Origin: Gammaproteobacteria bacterium
GTDB taxonomy: Bacteria > Pseudomonadota > Gammaproteobacteria > Granulosicoccales > Granulosicoccaceae
Direction of reading: 5' to 3'
Length of the DNA stretch: 5,981 nt
Assembly: GCA_020444765.1 (NCBI GenBank)
Contig: JAGRHW010000226.1
Location: forward strand, 1 to 5,981
In this document: piece after piece, positions 5,906-5,981 of the stretch
Numbering within the stretch: position 1 is the first letter of the stretch
Layout of the letters: every line of letters starts with the position of its first letter
The notes under the pieces: model-generated
What the model saw: only the letters and a program-made list of their open reading frames with translations
Told to the model about the DNA's origin: nothing
The model's database searches: none
Translations under genes and position numbers: made by a program

Positions 5906-5981
5906 TCAGCTGATGCGGGGCAACATGATATCGAGCTGCTTGCCGCCAACCAGATGCATATGCAGATGGTAGACTTCCTGG
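5906..5981 (-). CDS. hinT: C-terminal end of a HIT-family (HinT-like) nucleotide hydrolase (partial)
   Basis: Only the last 24 residues and the TGA stop (5908-5906) are in the window; the gene enters from the right edge on the minus strand. The peptide QEVYHLHMHLVGGKQL carries the histidine triad H-x-H-x-H-x-x (HLHMHLV), the catalytic signature of the HIT family. The adjoining QEVYH and the following GG are nearly the same as in E. coli HinT (QEVYHIHMHLLGG). HinT proteins are small homodimeric purine-nucleoside phosphoramidases that release amines from AMP- or GMP-amine conjugates. The C-terminal tail after the triad is short, as in HinT. It reads in the same direction as the barrel gene, 182 bp upstream of it, with a hairpin between, so co-transcription is possible but not evident. 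The family call is firm; assignment to HinT rather than another HIT branch is likely but rests on a short piece. Confidence 0.85.
   Translation of the reverse strand, partial: QEVYHLHMHLVGGKQLDIMLPRIS

Overview
The window looks like chromosomal DNA from a moderately GC-rich gammaproteobacterium. The reasons are a lipid A/Kdo gene set (msbA, lpxK, kdsB) whose products match the enterobacterial proteins closely in length and motifs, an ExbB/ExbD pair directly in front of msbA, and a NudF-type ADP-ribose pyrophosphatase. The gene order exbB-exbD-msbA-lpxK-kdsB recalls gammaproteobacteria outside the enterics. The sequence alone does not fix the genus.

Plus strand, 2-4634: a tightly packed, probably single-transcript cluster. 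It holds the last residues of a likely exbB, then exbD (75-509), msbA (506-2263), lpxK (2289-3275), kdsB (3265-4014) and a Nudix hydrolase (4044-4634). Three junctions overlap (20, 4 and 11 bp) and the other gaps are 25 and 29 bp. LpxK phosphorylates the lipid A disaccharide, KdsB activates Kdo as CMP-Kdo, and MsbA flips the finished lipid A-core across the inner membrane. ExbB/ExbD is a proton-driven motor module of the inner membrane; its position suggests a role tied to envelope biogenesis. The Nudix enzyme is a housekeeping nucleotide-sugar hydrolase at the operon's end.

A strong, nearly symmetric hairpin with T and A tracts (4659-4689) separates this cluster from a convergent minus-strand gene and can terminate both.

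Minus strand, 4707-5723: an exported 338-residue protein with a beta-rich, barrel-like body, a Pro/Glu-rich linker and a C-terminal PG_binding_1 domain. This plan is similar to OmpA but uses a different peptidoglycan-binding fold, and it is the least ordinary gene in the window. A 182-bp intergenic stretch with a GC-rich hairpin and short imperfect repeats lies upstream of it. The right edge holds the C-terminus of a HIT-family (HinT-like) protein, also on the minus strand.

I see no tRNA, rRNA, CRISPR array, insertion sequence or phage gene. Most of the window is ordinary core-genome envelope biology. I do not see a clearly new multi-gene system.
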